A stretch of 64,000 nt of DNA from NCBI RefSeq assembly GCF_008711325.1, contig NZ_VXDB01000012.1, positions 1 through 64,000 of the forward strand, written 5' to 3'. The notes under the pieces are model-generated. The model was given only the letters and a program-made list of their open reading frames with translations. It searched no databases and was not told where the DNA came from. Below, piece after piece: positions 26,416-37,041 of the stretch. Each line of letters opens with the position of its first letter. Position 1 is the first letter of the stretch. A program made the position numbers and the translations under genes. Source of the stretch: Roseibium sediminis (GTDB lineage: Bacteria; Pseudomonadota; Alphaproteobacteria; Rhizobiales; Stappiaceae).

Positions 26416-27802
26416 GATCTACCGCACGACAGCCTTCAAGCTGTCTCTGCTATATCTGGCCGTTTTCACGGCCCTTTCGGCTTTCCTGCTGATTTACATT
26501 TCCCAGAACACCAACCAGCTGATGCTGGCTCAGGTGACGCAGACGCTGGATGCGGAGATCACCGGCCTGCCGGAAGAATATGCGCGCGGCGGTGTGCGTG
26601 CTCTGGTGGCGGCCATCGACAGCCGCGCCCGAAGACCTGACGCTAGCCTTTATCTCCTCACGGATTTTGCCGGAAACGCGATTGCGGGAAACATCACGCA
26701 AATGCCGCGCCTCTTCATCGAGGAAGGAGATGGCGGGGTGCAGCGCGTGCAATACTACCGGCTGAATGCGGAAGGGGAGGAAGTCAAGCGCGAGGCGCTG
26801 ATCCGGACCTTTGACCTGAGGGGTGGATATCGCCTGCTTGTCGGGCGCGATCTTGGAGAGCGGCGCCATTTTGTCGGCATTCTGGAAGAAGCCCGCCGGG
26901 TCTGGATCGGCGCTGTGGTCATCATGGCGGTGATCACCTGGTTCTTCGTGAACCGTCGCATCATGAAGCGCATCGACGAGATTTCCGCTACGAGCAAGAC
27001 AATCATGGAGGGGGATCTTTCCAGACGTTTGCCGATTCAGGGAACAGCCGACGAGTTTGATCGTCTTGCCGTGAACCTGAATGACATGCTGGAGCGCATA
27101 GAACTCCTCATGCGTGGCATGAAGGATGTGACGGACAATATCGCCCACGATCTGAAAACACCGCTCACCCGCCTGCGCGGGCGTGTTGAAACTGCGCTGC
27201 GGGAGGCGAAATCCGAAGAGGCCTATCGTGAGGCTCTGGAGGCAACGCTAGGTGACAGCGAGAATCTCATCCGTGTCTTCGACGCCCTGCTGAGGATTGC
27301 CCGGATCGAGGCGATGACGCCCGAGGCCGGGATGGACGAGATCAACATCTCCGAAATCGCGGCTGAAATCGGCGAATTGTATGACCCCGTGATCGAGGAC
27401 GAGGGGGGCAGTTTGACCGTGGATGCCGGAACCGGGCTTGTTGCTCGCGGTAACCGGGACCTCATCTCGCAGGTGCTCGTCAATCTTATTGAAAATGCGA
27501 TGAAATACGGCCGCGGTGAAGACGGCTCTATTGTGATCGAGATCAAGGCAGAACAGGCAGGCGACCGCATTATCCTCGGCGTCTGCGACCATGGCCAAGG
27601 TATTCCCGCCGATGACCGTGACCGGGTGCGCGACCGCTTCGTGCGTCTTGAAGAAAGCCGGACAGCACCTGGATATGGGCTGGGCCTCAGTCTTGTTCAG
27701 GCTGTTGCGCGCCTTCATGGTGGCGAACTGGCCTTGCGCGATGCGCAGCCGGGATTAAAAGCTTGTATTGATCTTCCCATCGGGAAAACCAGCAAGGAAT
27801 GA
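26399..27802 (+). CDS. Sensor histidine kinase partner of the degP-linked regulator
   Basis: About 467 residues from GTG 26399, which lies in the last 17 bp of the regulator gene; a GTG at 26378 is an alternative. Membrane helices lie at about residues 15-35 and 167-185, bounding a periplasmic sensor of about 130 residues. HAMP follows, then the H-box with His250 in IAHDLKTPLTRLRG, the N-box NLIENAMKYG, the G1 box CDHGQGIP and the G2 box GYGLGLSLV. It should autophosphorylate and pass the phosphate to the adjacent regulator. Its stop is six bases before glnE, so all may share a message. Confidence 0.93.
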   Translation: MNRLARIYRTTAFKLSLLYLAVFTALSAFLLIYISQNTNQLMLAQVTQTLDAEITGLPEEYARGGVRALVAAIDSRARRPDASLYLLTDFAGNAIAGNITQMPRLFIEEGDGGVQRVQYYRLNAEGEEVKREALIRTFDLRGGYRLLVGRDLGERRHFVGILEEARRVWIGAVVIMAVITWFFVNRRIMKRIDEISATSKTIMEGDLSRRLPIQGTADEFDRLAVNLNDMLERIELLMRGMKDVTDNIAHDLKTPLTRLRGRVETALREAKSEEAYREALEATLGDSENLIRVFDALLRIARIEAMTPEAGMDEINISEIAAEIGELYDPVIEDEGGSLTVDAGTGLVARGNRDLISQVLVNLIENAMKYGRGEDGSIVIEIKAEQAGDRIILGVCDHGQGIPADDRDRVRDRFVRLEESRTAPGYGLGLSLVQAVARLHGGELALRDAQPGLKACIDLPIGKTSKE

Positions 27803-27808
27803 AACCAG

Positions 27809-30802
27809 ATGCACGAACAGGGTACCGCAGCCTTTTCCTCGACTGTTGAAGCGGGCCCGGTCATGGAGCGGTTGAATACGGTTCCGCTGTGCAAGGACGC
27901 GGCGCATGCGCAGCTGTTCCTCGATGATGTGCTGAAACGGGCCCCCGATGACAAGGCCGCCGTTGCCCTAGCTGACCTGATTGATGAAATCCCGAACCTG
28001 AAACCGTTCCTGCTGGGTGTGTTCGGGAACTCGCCATATCTGCGGGAACTGGCGATTTCCGACAGCGCGCGCCTGGTGGATATCCTCATGGCGAGCCCGG
28101 AAGCACGGATCAAGGATATCCTGAAGCAAACGGACGATCTGAACGCTGACAGCGAAGCTGATCTAATGCGCTCGCTGCGTCTGCTCAAGCAGGATCTGGC
28201 GCTGACGCTGGGATTGGCCGACATTAGCGGCGCGGTCGAGCTGACGACGGTGACAGCTGCGCTGTCCTCCTTCGCTGATGTGTCGCTTGATGCCGCCATC
28301 AACTTCTGCCTTTCGGATCTTGCGGCCAAGGGCAAGTTTGCTCCCGAAGACCCGGAAGATCCGGGCCGCGACTCCGGTCTGATCGTTCTTGCAATGGGCA
28401 AGCACGGTGCGATGGAGCTGAACTACTCCTCTGACATTGACCTGATCATTCTCTACGATCCGGCGAAGGCGCCGATGGTGGGCGGTGCGGAAGCTCCGGT
28501 GGAGTTTGTGCGGCTGACGCGTCGCCTTGTGAAGATCATGCAGGACCGGACAGCGGACGGCTATGTCTTCCGCACCGATCTCAGGCTGAGGCCGGATCCG
28601 GGAGCAACGCCGCTCGCCATGTCCGTGCCTGCAGCGCTCGCCTATTACGAGGCGCTTGGCCAGAACTGGGAGCGGGCGGCGCTGATCAAGGCACGGCCTT
28701 GCGCTGCGGACATCATGGCAGGCACGGCTTTTCTCCACGAGATCACCCCCTTCGTCTGGCGAAAATATCTGGATTTTGCGGCCATCGCCGATGTCCAGTC
28801 GATCAAACGTCAGATCCACCTGCACAAGGGACACGGCGCGATTGCGGTTGCCGGGCATAATGTGAAGCTGGGCAGGGGAGGCATTCGCGAGGTGGAGTTC
28901 TTCGTCCAGACCCAGCAGCTGATCGCCGGTGGGCGCAACCCGGCGCTGCGCGGTCGTCGCACGCTGCACATGCTGGAACGGCTCACGGAAGCCGGATGGA
29001 TCAAGGATGACGCGCGTGACGAGCTGACGGAGGCTTACATCTTCCTGCGCTCCGTTGAACATCGCATTCAGATGCTCAACGACGAACAGACCCAGTTGCT
29101 TCCCAAGGATGAAGAAGGGCTGACCCGCATTGCCTGGCTGATGGGCTTTGCGAACCTTGCGGCCTTCAAAACCGCGCTGGTCCACCAACTCAAGACGGTG
29201 CAACGTCATTATGCCGAGCTTTTCGAGGATGAGCCTGCGCTGTCCTCTGAACTGGGCAATCTGGTTTTCACCGGCGATGACCACGATCCGGATACGCTTG
29301 AAACCCTGTCTCGCCTTGGTTTCAAGCAACCGTCTGATGCAGCCAGCATCGTGAAAGCGTGGCATTTCGGGCGCTATCCGGCTGTGCGGTCCACCAAGTC
29401 GCGCGAGCGTTTGACGGAACTGCATCCGGTGTTGATCAAGGCGCTGGCAGATACGGACAATGCGGATGTGGCGCTTCGGGCCTTCGACGGGTTTCTCTCC
29501 AAGCTTCCCGCTGGCGTGCAGCTTTTTGCGCTTCTGAGGTCCAACCCGCAACTCCTGCATCTTCTGGCAACTGTCATGGGGGCTGCCCCGCGCCTTGCTG
29601 AAACCGTGTCGCGCCGCGTTCATGTTCTCGACAGTGTGCTTGATCCTGCGTTTTTTGGCGCAATGCCGAGCGTGGTCGAGTTCCGGGATGGGCTGGACCT
29701 TACGCTTGCACAGGCGCGCTTTTACGAAGAAGCGCTCGACCGGGCGCGTATCTTTGCGCAGGAACAGCAGTTCCTGATCGGGCTGCGGCTTCTTTCAGAC
29801 ACGCTGTCTTCGGACAAGGTCGGATTTGCCTTGGCGCGGCTGGCGGAGGTGGTCGTGGATCGACTGCTATCGCGGGTGATCGATCACGTTGCCGAAAGCC
29901 ATGGCCGGATTGAAGGGGGAGAAATTGCCGTGTTGGCCATGGGCAAACTCGGTGGACGGGAGATGACCGCGTCTTCGGACCTTGACCTCATTCTGCTTTA
30001 CGAGCCGCCGGAAGACGCGACGCAGTCGGACGGCAAGCGTCCATTGGCGGTCAGCCAGTACTATACCCGTTTGACCCAGCGGCTCGTGACCGCCTTGTCC
30101 GCACCGACCGCCGAAGGCAGCCTCTACGAGGTGGACTTCCGTCTGCGCCCATCCGGCAACGCGGGGCCATTGGCAACGCATCTCGACGGTTTTTTGTCCT
30201 ATCAAAAGACAGATGCCTGGACCTGGGAGCACATGGCGCTCACTCGGGCGCGGGTGATTGCTTCAACGTCCACCGCGTTCCGTGACAAGATCAACGATCA
30301 TCTGCGGGCAACGCTGGCGCAACAACGCGACAGGGCCAAGCTTGCCGATGATGTCAGAACCATGCGCGCCCGGATCGAGAAGGAGAAGGGCACCAAGGAT
30401 ATCTGGGAACTGAAGCAGGTTGCCGGCGGACTGGTGGATATCGAGTTCATCGCCCAGTTCCTGCAGCTGGCGAACGCGACCAGCAAGGAGGATATCTTTG
30501 CTCAAGGCACGGACGACGCGCTTACCAAACTCAGGGCTGCGGACATGCTGTCTCCGGATGATGCGGACCTCCTGGTCAACGCGCTGCGGCTTTACCAGCG
30601 TCTGACCCAGGTGCTGCGCATGGTGCTCACCGGCAAGTTCGTCGCCAGCGAAGCTCCGCGTGGTGTGCTTGATCTTCTGGTCAAGGCAGGAGCTGCCCCT
30701 GATCTCCAGCGGCTGGAACTGGAACTGTCTGAAACCCAGATCGCGGTGCGCTCCGCCTTTGAACGGATTGTCGGTCCGGTAGAGATCGTCGAAGACAAAT
30801 GA
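27809..30802 (+). CDS. glnE: Bifunctional glutamine synthetase adenylyltransferase/deadenylylase
   Basis: A 997-residue protein at normal family length with two nucleotidyltransferase domains. The N-terminal one carries MELNYSSDIDLIILYD (about residues 200-214, deadenylylation) and the C-terminal one MTASSDLDLILLYEP (about 717-731, adenylylation). Each is followed by a helical segment such as LGRGGIREVEFFVQT and VAGGLVDIEFIAQF. It modifies a tyrosine of glutamine synthetase in response to PII and glutamine. AAGGAATGA before the ATG serves as ribosome-binding site. It is the last gene of the plus-strand run and converges on the PleC-like kinase gene. Confidence 0.97.
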   Translation: MHEQGTAAFSSTVEAGPVMERLNTVPLCKDAAHAQLFLDDVLKRAPDDKAAVALADLIDEIPNLKPFLLGVFGNSPYLRELAISDSARLVDILMASPEARIKDILKQTDDLNADSEADLMRSLRLLKQDLALTLGLADISGAVELTTVTAALSSFADVSLDAAINFCLSDLAAKGKFAPEDPEDPGRDSGLIVLAMGKHGAMELNYSSDIDLIILYDPAKAPMVGGAEAPVEFVRLTRRLVKIMQDRTADGYVFRTDLRLRPDPGATPLAMSVPAALAYYEALGQNWERAALIKARPCAADIMAGTAFLHEITPFVWRKYLDFAAIADVQSIKRQIHLHKGHGAIAVAGHNVKLGRGGIREVEFFVQTQQLIAGGRNPALRGRRTLHMLERLTEAGWIKDDARDELTEAYIFLRSVEHRIQMLNDEQTQLLPKDEEGLTRIAWLMGFANLAAFKTALVHQLKTVQRHYAELFEDEPALSSELGNLVFTGDDHDPDTLETLSRLGFKQPSDAASIVKAWHFGRYPAVRSTKSRERLTELHPVLIKALADTDNADVALRAFDGFLSKLPAGVQLFALLRSNPQLLHLLATVMGAAPRLAETVSRRVHVLDSVLDPAFFGAMPSVVEFRDGLDLTLAQARFYEEALDRARIFAQEQQFLIGLRLLSDTLSSDKVGFALARLAEVVVDRLLSRVIDHVAESHGRIEGGEIAVLAMGKLGGREMTASSDLDLILLYEPPEDATQSDGKRPLAVSQYYTRLTQRLVTALSAPTAEGSLYEVDFRLRPSGNAGPLATHLDGFLSYQKTDAWTWEHMALTRARVIASTSTAFRDKINDHLRATLAQQRDRAKLADDVRTMRARIEKEKGTKDIWELKQVAGGLVDIEFIAQFLQLANATSKEDIFAQGTDDALTKLRAADMLSPDDADLLVNALRLYQRLTQVLRMVLTGKFVASEAPRGVLDLLVKAGAAPDLQRLELELSETQIAVRSAFERIVGPVEIVEDK

Positions 30803-30851
30803 AAACGCCGACAGACGCCGGCGGACATCTTCGGGAAATGTGAGCTTTCTG

Positions 30852-33224
30852 TCAGATCAGTTCGGGCTGCACCGGGGCATCGTCAGCGGATGCCGGGAGC
30901 AGGAAGCTGACACGTGTTCCGTTGCCCAGCTCCGACTTGATCTCAAGTTTGCCGCCGTGCAGCTCGATCAAGGAGCGGGCGATCGCAAGGCCAAGGCCAG
31001 ATCCCTGATGGGTCTTGGTAAACTGGTTTTCCACCTGCACGAACGGTTGGGCGAGGCGGGCAATGTCCTTGTCGGAGATGCCGATGCCGGTGTCGGCGAT
31101 TTCGAAGCGGATGCGTCCGTCCTGCTTTGCAGCGCTCAGGCTGACCTTGCCGTTTTCCGGAGTGAATTTCACGGCGTTTGCGAGGAGATTAAGCAGGATC
31201 TGCTTGAGGGCACGGCGGTCGGCACGAACCTGAAGGGCGTCCTTGACCTCGCAGGTGACCTTGATGTTTTTCTCGCGCGCTGCAGTGGACATGATGCGGG
31301 TTGCGTCTTCTGCAACCTCGTTCGCGGACAGGTCTTCCGTTTCGATGGACAGGCGGCCTGCTTCGATCTTCGACATGTCGAGAATGTCGTTGATGACGTT
31401 CAGCAGGTAGGTGCCACTGTTATGAATGTCGCGGCAGTAGTCGGAATATTTCGAGGTGCCGATCGGGCCGAACATTTCCTTGTTCATGATATCGGAGAAT
31501 CCGATGATCGCGTTCAGCGGCGTGCGCAGCTCGTGTGAGATATTGGCTAGGAACTCGGACTTCGCCTTGTTCGCATTCTCGGCCCGGTTTCGCTCCTCGG
31601 AGAACTTGTCTGCCAGCTCTTCCAGTTGCTTTGCCTGCAGCTGCAAGGTCTTGCGGGACCGGGTGAGGTCATCAACGGTGACGTTGAGCTTTTTTTCGCG
31701 ATCAATCAGTTGCTCTTCGTGACGCTTCAGCGCGGTGATGTCCGTGCCGACCGACACGAAACCGCCATCCTTGGTGCGGCGTTCCGAAATCTGCAGCCAG
31801 CGGCCATCATCCAGTTGCGCTTCGTAGCTGCCTTCCGGTGCATTCAGGCGCTGGCTGATTTTCACCGGTTGCGGGGCAACCTGTGTGTTCTCCGCAGCTG
31901 CCATCACATCCTTGTAGGGTGTGCCCGGCTTGACTGCATACGTCGGTAGACCATGCAGTTCCTGATAGTTGGAATTGCAGATCACCAGCTCGTTGTTGGA
32001 ATTCCAGAGAACGAAGGCTTCCGAAATCGTCTCGATGGCATCGCGCAGGCGGAGGTCAGCAGTACGGCTTTGTTCTGCCAGCTGATGCTGTTCGGTCACG
32101 TCGATGCAGATGCCGATGAGGTGCGGCTCGCTGCGACCCGGTTCGCTCTGGATTTCGCCGCGGGCGCGCAGCCAGATCCAGCTGCCATTGGCGTGGCGCA
32201 TGCGGAACATCTTGTCGACGATGCCGCCACCGGCTTCCAGAAGTTCGGTCGCCAGTTCGTAAAGGTCGACATCTTCCGGGTGGGTCAGGTCTGCCACTTC
32301 CGCAAAGCTCAGGAGGTGCTCCTTGGGCGAATGGCCGAGCATCTGATAAAGGGAAGACGACCAGAAAATGCGGCCACGGGACAGATCCCAGTCAAACAGG
32401 CCGCATCGACCGTGATTGAGCGCGGTGTCAATGCGGCTTCGGCTGGCGGCATAAATGTCATCAGCCTGTTCAGCCCGCAGGGCCTGAGCATAAAAGGCGT
32501 AAATCAGGACAATCAGGATCGATGCCGTGCCGACGAAAAGGGTGACGTTCGCCGAAACATCGCTGCGCCAATCGGCGAATATTTCCGACGTCGGCTGAAC
32601 GAGTGCGACCATGCCGAGCCGACCGTCCAGATGATGGACGGTGGAGTAGGTGTTGATCGTCTCGCCGCGGCCGTAGAGGTCGATATCGACCTCCATGATG
32701 CCTGCGCGTTCGCCGAAGACCGTGAGCGGCTGCGATGCGCCGAAAATGTCGCTGATCGGGCGGCCGTTAAGGCTGGGATTAAGTGGAGCGCTGGCGATGA
32801 TCCGGGAATTGTCGTCGGTCACCAGGATCATGCGGCTGTTGCTGGTCGCACCGACGGGAAGGCTTTCTGCCAGTATACGCTGGACAGCGGACTTGTACCC
32901 CGCGTCGGGCAGGGCGGCTTCCTCATCTTCCAGATGTTCCGAAATGATCGTTGCCATCAGGCCAAGTTCATTGCGAACCATCAGGTCAACCTGATCGTGG
33001 TCCTTGAACAGTTCAACGGCGCGATAGGTTGCCAATGTGCCGATGAAGATCAGGCACAGGATAGGGACCAATCGGCGGAACAGATTTTCAGACTTGAGGA
33101 GGCGTCGGTATGCAGGCGCAGCCCACAGTTCAAGTTGCCCGGTCAGGGTCCGTTTTTCTTGTTTGGAAACCTGATTTTGGTCAGCACGTCGCGAGGACGC
33201 GCTGCCGGCAATTGCCCGCGCCAT
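30852..33224 (-). CDS. pleC: PAS-domain membrane histidine kinase, PleC-like
   Basis: About 790 residues from ATG 33224, which has GGGAAG upstream; an in-frame TTG at 33299 would add 25 residues. A first membrane helix near residues 45-65 and a second near 240-260 (TLFVGTASILIVLIYAFYA) enclose a periplasmic sensor. PAS domains follow (GLFDWDLSRGRIFWSSSLYQ, then FVLWNSNNELVICNSNYQ), a coiled coil, and the kinase core with H-box HELRTPLNAIIGFSDIMNKE, N-box LLANAVKFT, and G boxes DTGIGIS and GSGLGLAI. The HELRTPLNAIIGFS string followed by MFGPIG is typical of the PleC/DivJ group that phosphorylates or dephosphorylates DivK in the alphaproteobacterial cell cycle. Its place beside glnE matches pleC in rhizobia, so the symbol is a positional inference. 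Confidence 0.85.
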   Translation of the reverse strand: MARAIAGSASSRRADQNQVSKQEKRTLTGQLELWAAPAYRRLLKSENLFRRLVPILCLIFIGTLATYRAVELFKDHDQVDLMVRNELGLMATIISEHLEDEEAALPDAGYKSAVQRILAESLPVGATSNSRMILVTDDNSRIIASAPLNPSLNGRPISDIFGASQPLTVFGERAGIMEVDIDLYGRGETINTYSTVHHLDGRLGMVALVQPTSEIFADWRSDVSANVTLFVGTASILIVLIYAFYAQALRAEQADDIYAASRSRIDTALNHGRCGLFDWDLSRGRIFWSSSLYQMLGHSPKEHLLSFAEVADLTHPEDVDLYELATELLEAGGGIVDKMFRMRHANGSWIWLRARGEIQSEPGRSEPHLIGICIDVTEQHQLAEQSRTADLRLRDAIETISEAFVLWNSNNELVICNSNYQELHGLPTYAVKPGTPYKDVMAAAENTQVAPQPVKISQRLNAPEGSYEAQLDDGRWLQISERRTKDGGFVSVGTDITALKRHEEQLIDREKKLNVTVDDLTRSRKTLQLQAKQLEELADKFSEERNRAENANKAKSEFLANISHELRTPLNAIIGFSDIMNKEMFGPIGTSKYSDYCRDIHNSGTYLLNVINDILDMSKIEAGRLSIETEDLSANEVAEDATRIMSTAAREKNIKVTCEVKDALQVRADRRALKQILLNLLANAVKFTPENGKVSLSAAKQDGRIRFEIADTGIGISDKDIARLAQPFVQVENQFTKTHQGSGLGLAIARSLIELHGGKLEIKSELGNGTRVSFLLPASADDAPVQPELI

Positions 33225-33392
33225 CGGAAGCTTCCCGACTTTCTGGTGGTTCGTCACAAGGGGCGTTTCTGCCCCCGAATCACCTTCATTTGAATCCAAG
33301 GGTTCTCATTTGTCTAGAGCACCAAAGGAAAAAAATGGTTAATGGATCAGGCTGATTTGGCTTTATTTGTTAAGGATTTAAAGTAGAACCTA

Positions 33393-36035
33393 CTATTTCA
33401 GGGTCTTATCTACGATTTCACGGCAGTCTCTGGACAGATTTGCCATGTCTGAAATGCGTAAAAGTGCCTTTTTCGCTTCAATTGCCCTGCATTCTTCCAG
33501 TGACCGCCACGAGCGGAAGCTGGTGAGAAGCCGCGAAGCTACCTGTGGATTTCGCGGATCGACCTTGAGAATAATATCAGCGACAAATTCAAATCCACGG
33601 CCATCCTTGCGGGCGAACTGGGTCGGGTTTCCAGCGGCAAAGGCATGCACTAGGGCCCGGATTCGGTTGGGATTGGTGCCGTCATAGAGCGGATCGAGCA
33701 TCAGCGCGTCGATCTGGTCAAGGCAAGTGTCATGAGGCGCGGTGGCCTGAACATGGAACCACTTGTCCATGGCCAGCGAGGATGTCGAATGGCGCTGGCG
33801 ATAGGCTGCGAGGGCCTTTTCGGCTCCCGGCAGGTCCTGATTGACCAACTGCGTGAGGGCGGCAATCCGGTCGGTCATGTTGTCGGCAGAGTGGTAGGCC
33901 GCGGCAACCCTGTCAGCGGCATCTGCTGCATCGGACTGGGCGTAGAAGGCGAGGGCCCTGTTGGCGAGGGCGCGTTTGCCTGCCGAGGTTGCATCGGGAG
34001 AAAAGGCGCCGGAAGCAGTCTGGTTCATGAGGTTGCCAAACTGCGCCATATGCGCGTTGGCAATAGCGGCCGTCAGGCACTTGCGCGCCTTGTGAATGGC
34101 GTCCGGGTCCACATCCTGCCCGAGTTCGCGCGCAATGTCCTGTTCGCTCGGCAAGGTGAGGGCCTGTGCGCAAAAGGCCGGGTCGGCTGAAGCCTGATCC
34201 AGAACCTCGGCGATCACGTCCACCAGGGCTGCGTCCGGCTTCAGGCGGGCGCGGGTTCTTGCTGCCTTGGTCAGGCGGATGAGTTCGCGGGTCGCGAGTG
34301 TCTGAAGCGCCTGCCAGCGGTTGAACTGATCGCTGTCATGACGGGCAAGAAACAGCAGGTCACTTGCCGACTGGTCGAAATCCAGCCGCACGGGGCTGGA
34401 GAAGCCGCGCAGGATTGAAAGGACGGGAGCTTCGTTCAATCCGGAAAGCCGAACGGTTTGCTCGGCCTTTTCCAGCAGCAGAACATCACCTTCAACGGTG
34501 GCGCCGTCAACTTGCGAAGGCGTCATATCCTGGCCCTTGCTGTCCAGAAGGCCGAACTGCAGTGGGATCACCACAGGCTTTGCCTTGCGCTGCCCCTTTA
34601 TGGCCGGATAGCTCTGTGCAAGCTTCAGGGTCAGCGTAGCGGCATCCTTGTCATAATGGCTTTCAACGGCCACAAGCGGCGTGCCTGCCTGATCATACCA
34701 GCGAGCAAACAGCGCAAGATCTCTTCCGGAAGCTTCCTCAAAACAGGCGATGAAGGCTTCGATGGTGGTGGCATCCCCGTCGTGGCGGGAAAAATACAGC
34801 TCAAGTCCGCGCGCGAAGGCTTCGTTACCCAGAAGCGTTTTGAGAACGCGAATGAGCTCGGCACCCTTTTCGTACACGGTAGCGGTGTAGAAGTTATTGA
34901 TTTCCTTGTATTCGCGTGGGCGAACAGGGTGCGCCAGCGGGCCGGCGTCTTCAGGGAATTGATGCGCTTTCAGCAGCTTCACATCGGAAATCCGCTTCAC
35001 GGTTCGTGATCGCATGTCGGAGGAAAACTCCTGATCACGGAACACGGTCAGCCCTTCCTTGAGGCACAGCTGAAACCAGTCGCGGCAGGTGATGCGGTTG
35101 CCGGTCCAGTTGTGGAAATATTCGTGCGCGATCACGGCCTCGATATTTGCGTAATCCTGATCTGTCGCTGTTTCCGGGTCTGCCAGAACATACTTGTCAT
35201 TGAAGATGTTCAGGCCCTTGTTTTCCATCGCCCCCATATTGAAGTCGGAAACGGCGACGATGTTGAAGACGTCGAGATCGTATTCCAGACCGAACGTGTC
35301 CTCGTCCCACTTCATCGACCGCTTCAGGGAATCCATTGCCCAGTCGCACAGGCTTTCGCGGCCATGTTCGACATAAATGTTGAGCGCGACATCCTTGCCG
35401 GACGTCGTGACAAATCGGTCGGATACTTTTGCAAGATCACCGGCCACAAGGGCAAAGAGATAGGACGGTTTGGGGTGAGGGTCATGCCAGACGGCAAAGT
35501 GGCGGTCTGTCCCGGCAATGTCACCGCTTTCAACCGGATTGCCATTGCCGAGAAGGACGGGCGCTTCCGACTTTCTGGCCTCGATGCGGGTGGTGTAGAC
35601 GGCGAGAACGTCCGGACGATCCGGGAAATAGGTGATGCGACGGAAACCTTCTGCCTCACACTGGGTGCAGTAGGTGCCGGAGGAGCGGTAGAGCCCTTCA
35701 AGTTTGGAATTGGCGCTTGGATCGATTTTCGTCTGGATTTTCAGCTCAAAACGATCTGCTGGAGGCGTGCGGATTTCCAGCCTGTCCGGCGCTACGCTAA
35801 TGTCATCTGGCTGAAGCGGCAGTCCGTCAAGGGAAAGTCCGGTCAATTCAAGCTCGTCGCCATCAAGAACCAGAGGTGTTCCGATCGGTGTCCCGTCCGC
35901 GCGCTGAAAGATCATGCGGGCGTCGACTGTGGTAGCCGTCGGCATCAGCCTGAAATCCAGATAGACCGTTTCAACCTTGTAGGGGGCGGGCTTGTAGTCT
36001 TCCAGACGAATGGTCACCGGGGCTTCCGGGCGCAT
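33393..36035 (-). CDS. pepN: Aminopeptidase N
   Basis: An 880-residue M1-family zinc aminopeptidase of normal length. The substrate-anchoring motif GAMEN is at 268-272. The zinc site HEYFHNW is at 304-310, with the third ligand Glu327 in LKEGLTVFRDQEF, at the standard distance. The long helical C-terminal domain (from LASRLLTSFRSW and similar) is complete. It trims N-terminal residues from peptides in the cytoplasm. No signal peptide is present. It follows the alpha/beta hydrolase gene on the same strand by 154 bp and probably has its own promoter. Confidence 0.97.
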   Translation of the reverse strand: MRPEAPVTIRLEDYKPAPYKVETVYLDFRLMPTATTVDARMIFQRADGTPIGTPLVLDGDELELTGLSLDGLPLQPDDISVAPDRLEIRTPPADRFELKIQTKIDPSANSKLEGLYRSSGTYCTQCEAEGFRRITYFPDRPDVLAVYTTRIEARKSEAPVLLGNGNPVESGDIAGTDRHFAVWHDPHPKPSYLFALVAGDLAKVSDRFVTTSGKDVALNIYVEHGRESLCDWAMDSLKRSMKWDEDTFGLEYDLDVFNIVAVSDFNMGAMENKGLNIFNDKYVLADPETATDQDYANIEAVIAHEYFHNWTGNRITCRDWFQLCLKEGLTVFRDQEFSSDMRSRTVKRISDVKLLKAHQFPEDAGPLAHPVRPREYKEINNFYTATVYEKGAELIRVLKTLLGNEAFARGLELYFSRHDGDATTIEAFIACFEEASGRDLALFARWYDQAGTPLVAVESHYDKDAATLTLKLAQSYPAIKGQRKAKPVVIPLQFGLLDSKGQDMTPSQVDGATVEGDVLLLEKAEQTVRLSGLNEAPVLSILRGFSSPVRLDFDQSASDLLFLARHDSDQFNRWQALQTLATRELIRLTKAARTRARLKPDAALVDVIAEVLDQASADPAFCAQALTLPSEQDIARELGQDVDPDAIHKARKCLTAAIANAHMAQFGNLMNQTASGAFSPDATSAGKRALANRALAFYAQSDAADAADRVAAAYHSADNMTDRIAALTQLVNQDLPGAEKALAAYRQRHSTSSLAMDKWFHVQATAPHDTCLDQIDALMLDPLYDGTNPNRIRALVHAFAAGNPTQFARKDGRGFEFVADIILKVDPRNPQVASRLLTSFRSWRSLEECRAIEAKKALLRISDMANLSRDCREIVDKTLK

Positions 36036-36189
36036 GAATTATTCCTCCAAACGGTCCAAGCGGGACGCGTTTCAAATTTCGCCACTCTGCAAATAAGGCG
36101 TTCGCGACAAATTGGGAACCCCGGCTTGTTCCGCCGGTCGGGAAACCTTCAAAAAAAGAGACGCAGGCAACCTTACAGGTGATAACGGC

Positions 36190-37041
36190 TCACCTTCCAG
36201 AAGCAAGTTCGGCGAGGCGGCGGGACATCGGGCTGTGCGGATCGGCCAGCGGGTCAACAATGGTGAAATGGTTTGCGCCATCGACAATATCGAGCGTGAC
36301 CTTCTCGCATTTTCCCGTCCATTCCTCGTGCAGGCCCGTGCTTTGGCCCACAAAGGCTGCGCTCTCGTCCGCGCCGGCAACGATCGCGAGATCCCGGATG
36401 GATATGTCGGGCCAGAACCGCGTCGAAGCTGCGCGGGCGCTGTCTCCATCCAGATGTAGGTCTTCGTTCACGCTGATGCTCAGCAGAGGTGTAAGGTCAT
36501 AGAGGCCGGAAACGACCATGCCTGCATCTGTGAGGTCTTCGGGCAATCCATATGTGCCCCAGTTTGTTGCCAGAAGGCTTGAGACGAGGTGTCCGCCAGC
36601 TGAATGGCCATAGGGAACGATCTTGCGTCCGTGCGTCTTGTGGAGATGCTGCGTGACCGATCGAACGTCCTCGATGATGTCGTTGACGGTGACATTGGGA
36701 TAGAGGCGATAGTTTGTTGCCGCGACATCGAAGCCGCGGGCGGTCAGTGAGCGGGTCACATGGGAAAAGTAAGACTTGTCGAGCGCTCGCCAGTATCCAC
36801 CATGTACGAACAATGCCATTTTCGGGGCAGGGATCGCATCTCGAACTGCTTTGAACAGGTCATATGTGTGCCGTCCGTCCGGGCCGTAGGGAATATCCAG
36901 GGTCGCTCTGTTATCGGACAAGCATTCTTCGCGATAATCTGACGCTTCCTTCAGCCAGCGCTCAAGTATCTGGGGGTGTTCGGGAACCCGGGCCCGATTG
37001 TCATATTCAGCTTCCAGATCGGTGATTGATTCCAGCGTCAT
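36190..37041 (-). CDS. Alpha/beta hydrolase, kynurenine formamidase-like
   Basis: A 283-residue protein from ATG 37041, which has GGAGGACAAA just upstream; the frame stays open to 37170, but that start has no signal. The oxyanion-hole motif FVHGGYWRALDKS, the nucleophile elbow YGHSAGGHL, an acid in VAGADESAAF and the histidine in DGANHFTI make a complete catalytic set. The HGGYW spelling and length resemble the arylformamidase-like (KFase) esterases that act in tryptophan breakdown. No other kynurenine gene is nearby, so the substrate is open. It is divergent from the methyltransferase gene at 37186. Confidence 0.85.
   Translation of the reverse strand: MTLESITDLEAEYDNRARVPEHPQILERWLKEASDYREECLSDNRATLDIPYGPDGRHTYDLFKAVRDAIPAPKMALFVHGGYWRALDKSYFSHVTRSLTARGFDVAATNYRLYPNVTVNDIIEDVRSVTQHLHKTHGRKIVPYGHSAGGHLVSSLLATNWGTYGLPEDLTDAGMVVSGLYDLTPLLSISVNEDLHLDGDSARAASTRFWPDISIRDLAIVAGADESAAFVGQSTGLHEEWTGKCEKVTLDIVDGANHFTIVDPLADPHSPMSRRLAELASGR

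Noticed and set aside
28163-29623. 486-codon open frame opposite glnE
   Set aside because: glnE is intact with both transferase motifs across this stretch.
31953-33293. 446-codon plus-strand frame opposite the PleC-like kinase
   Set aside because: The minus-strand frame has all kinase and PAS motifs; the plus-strand product has none.
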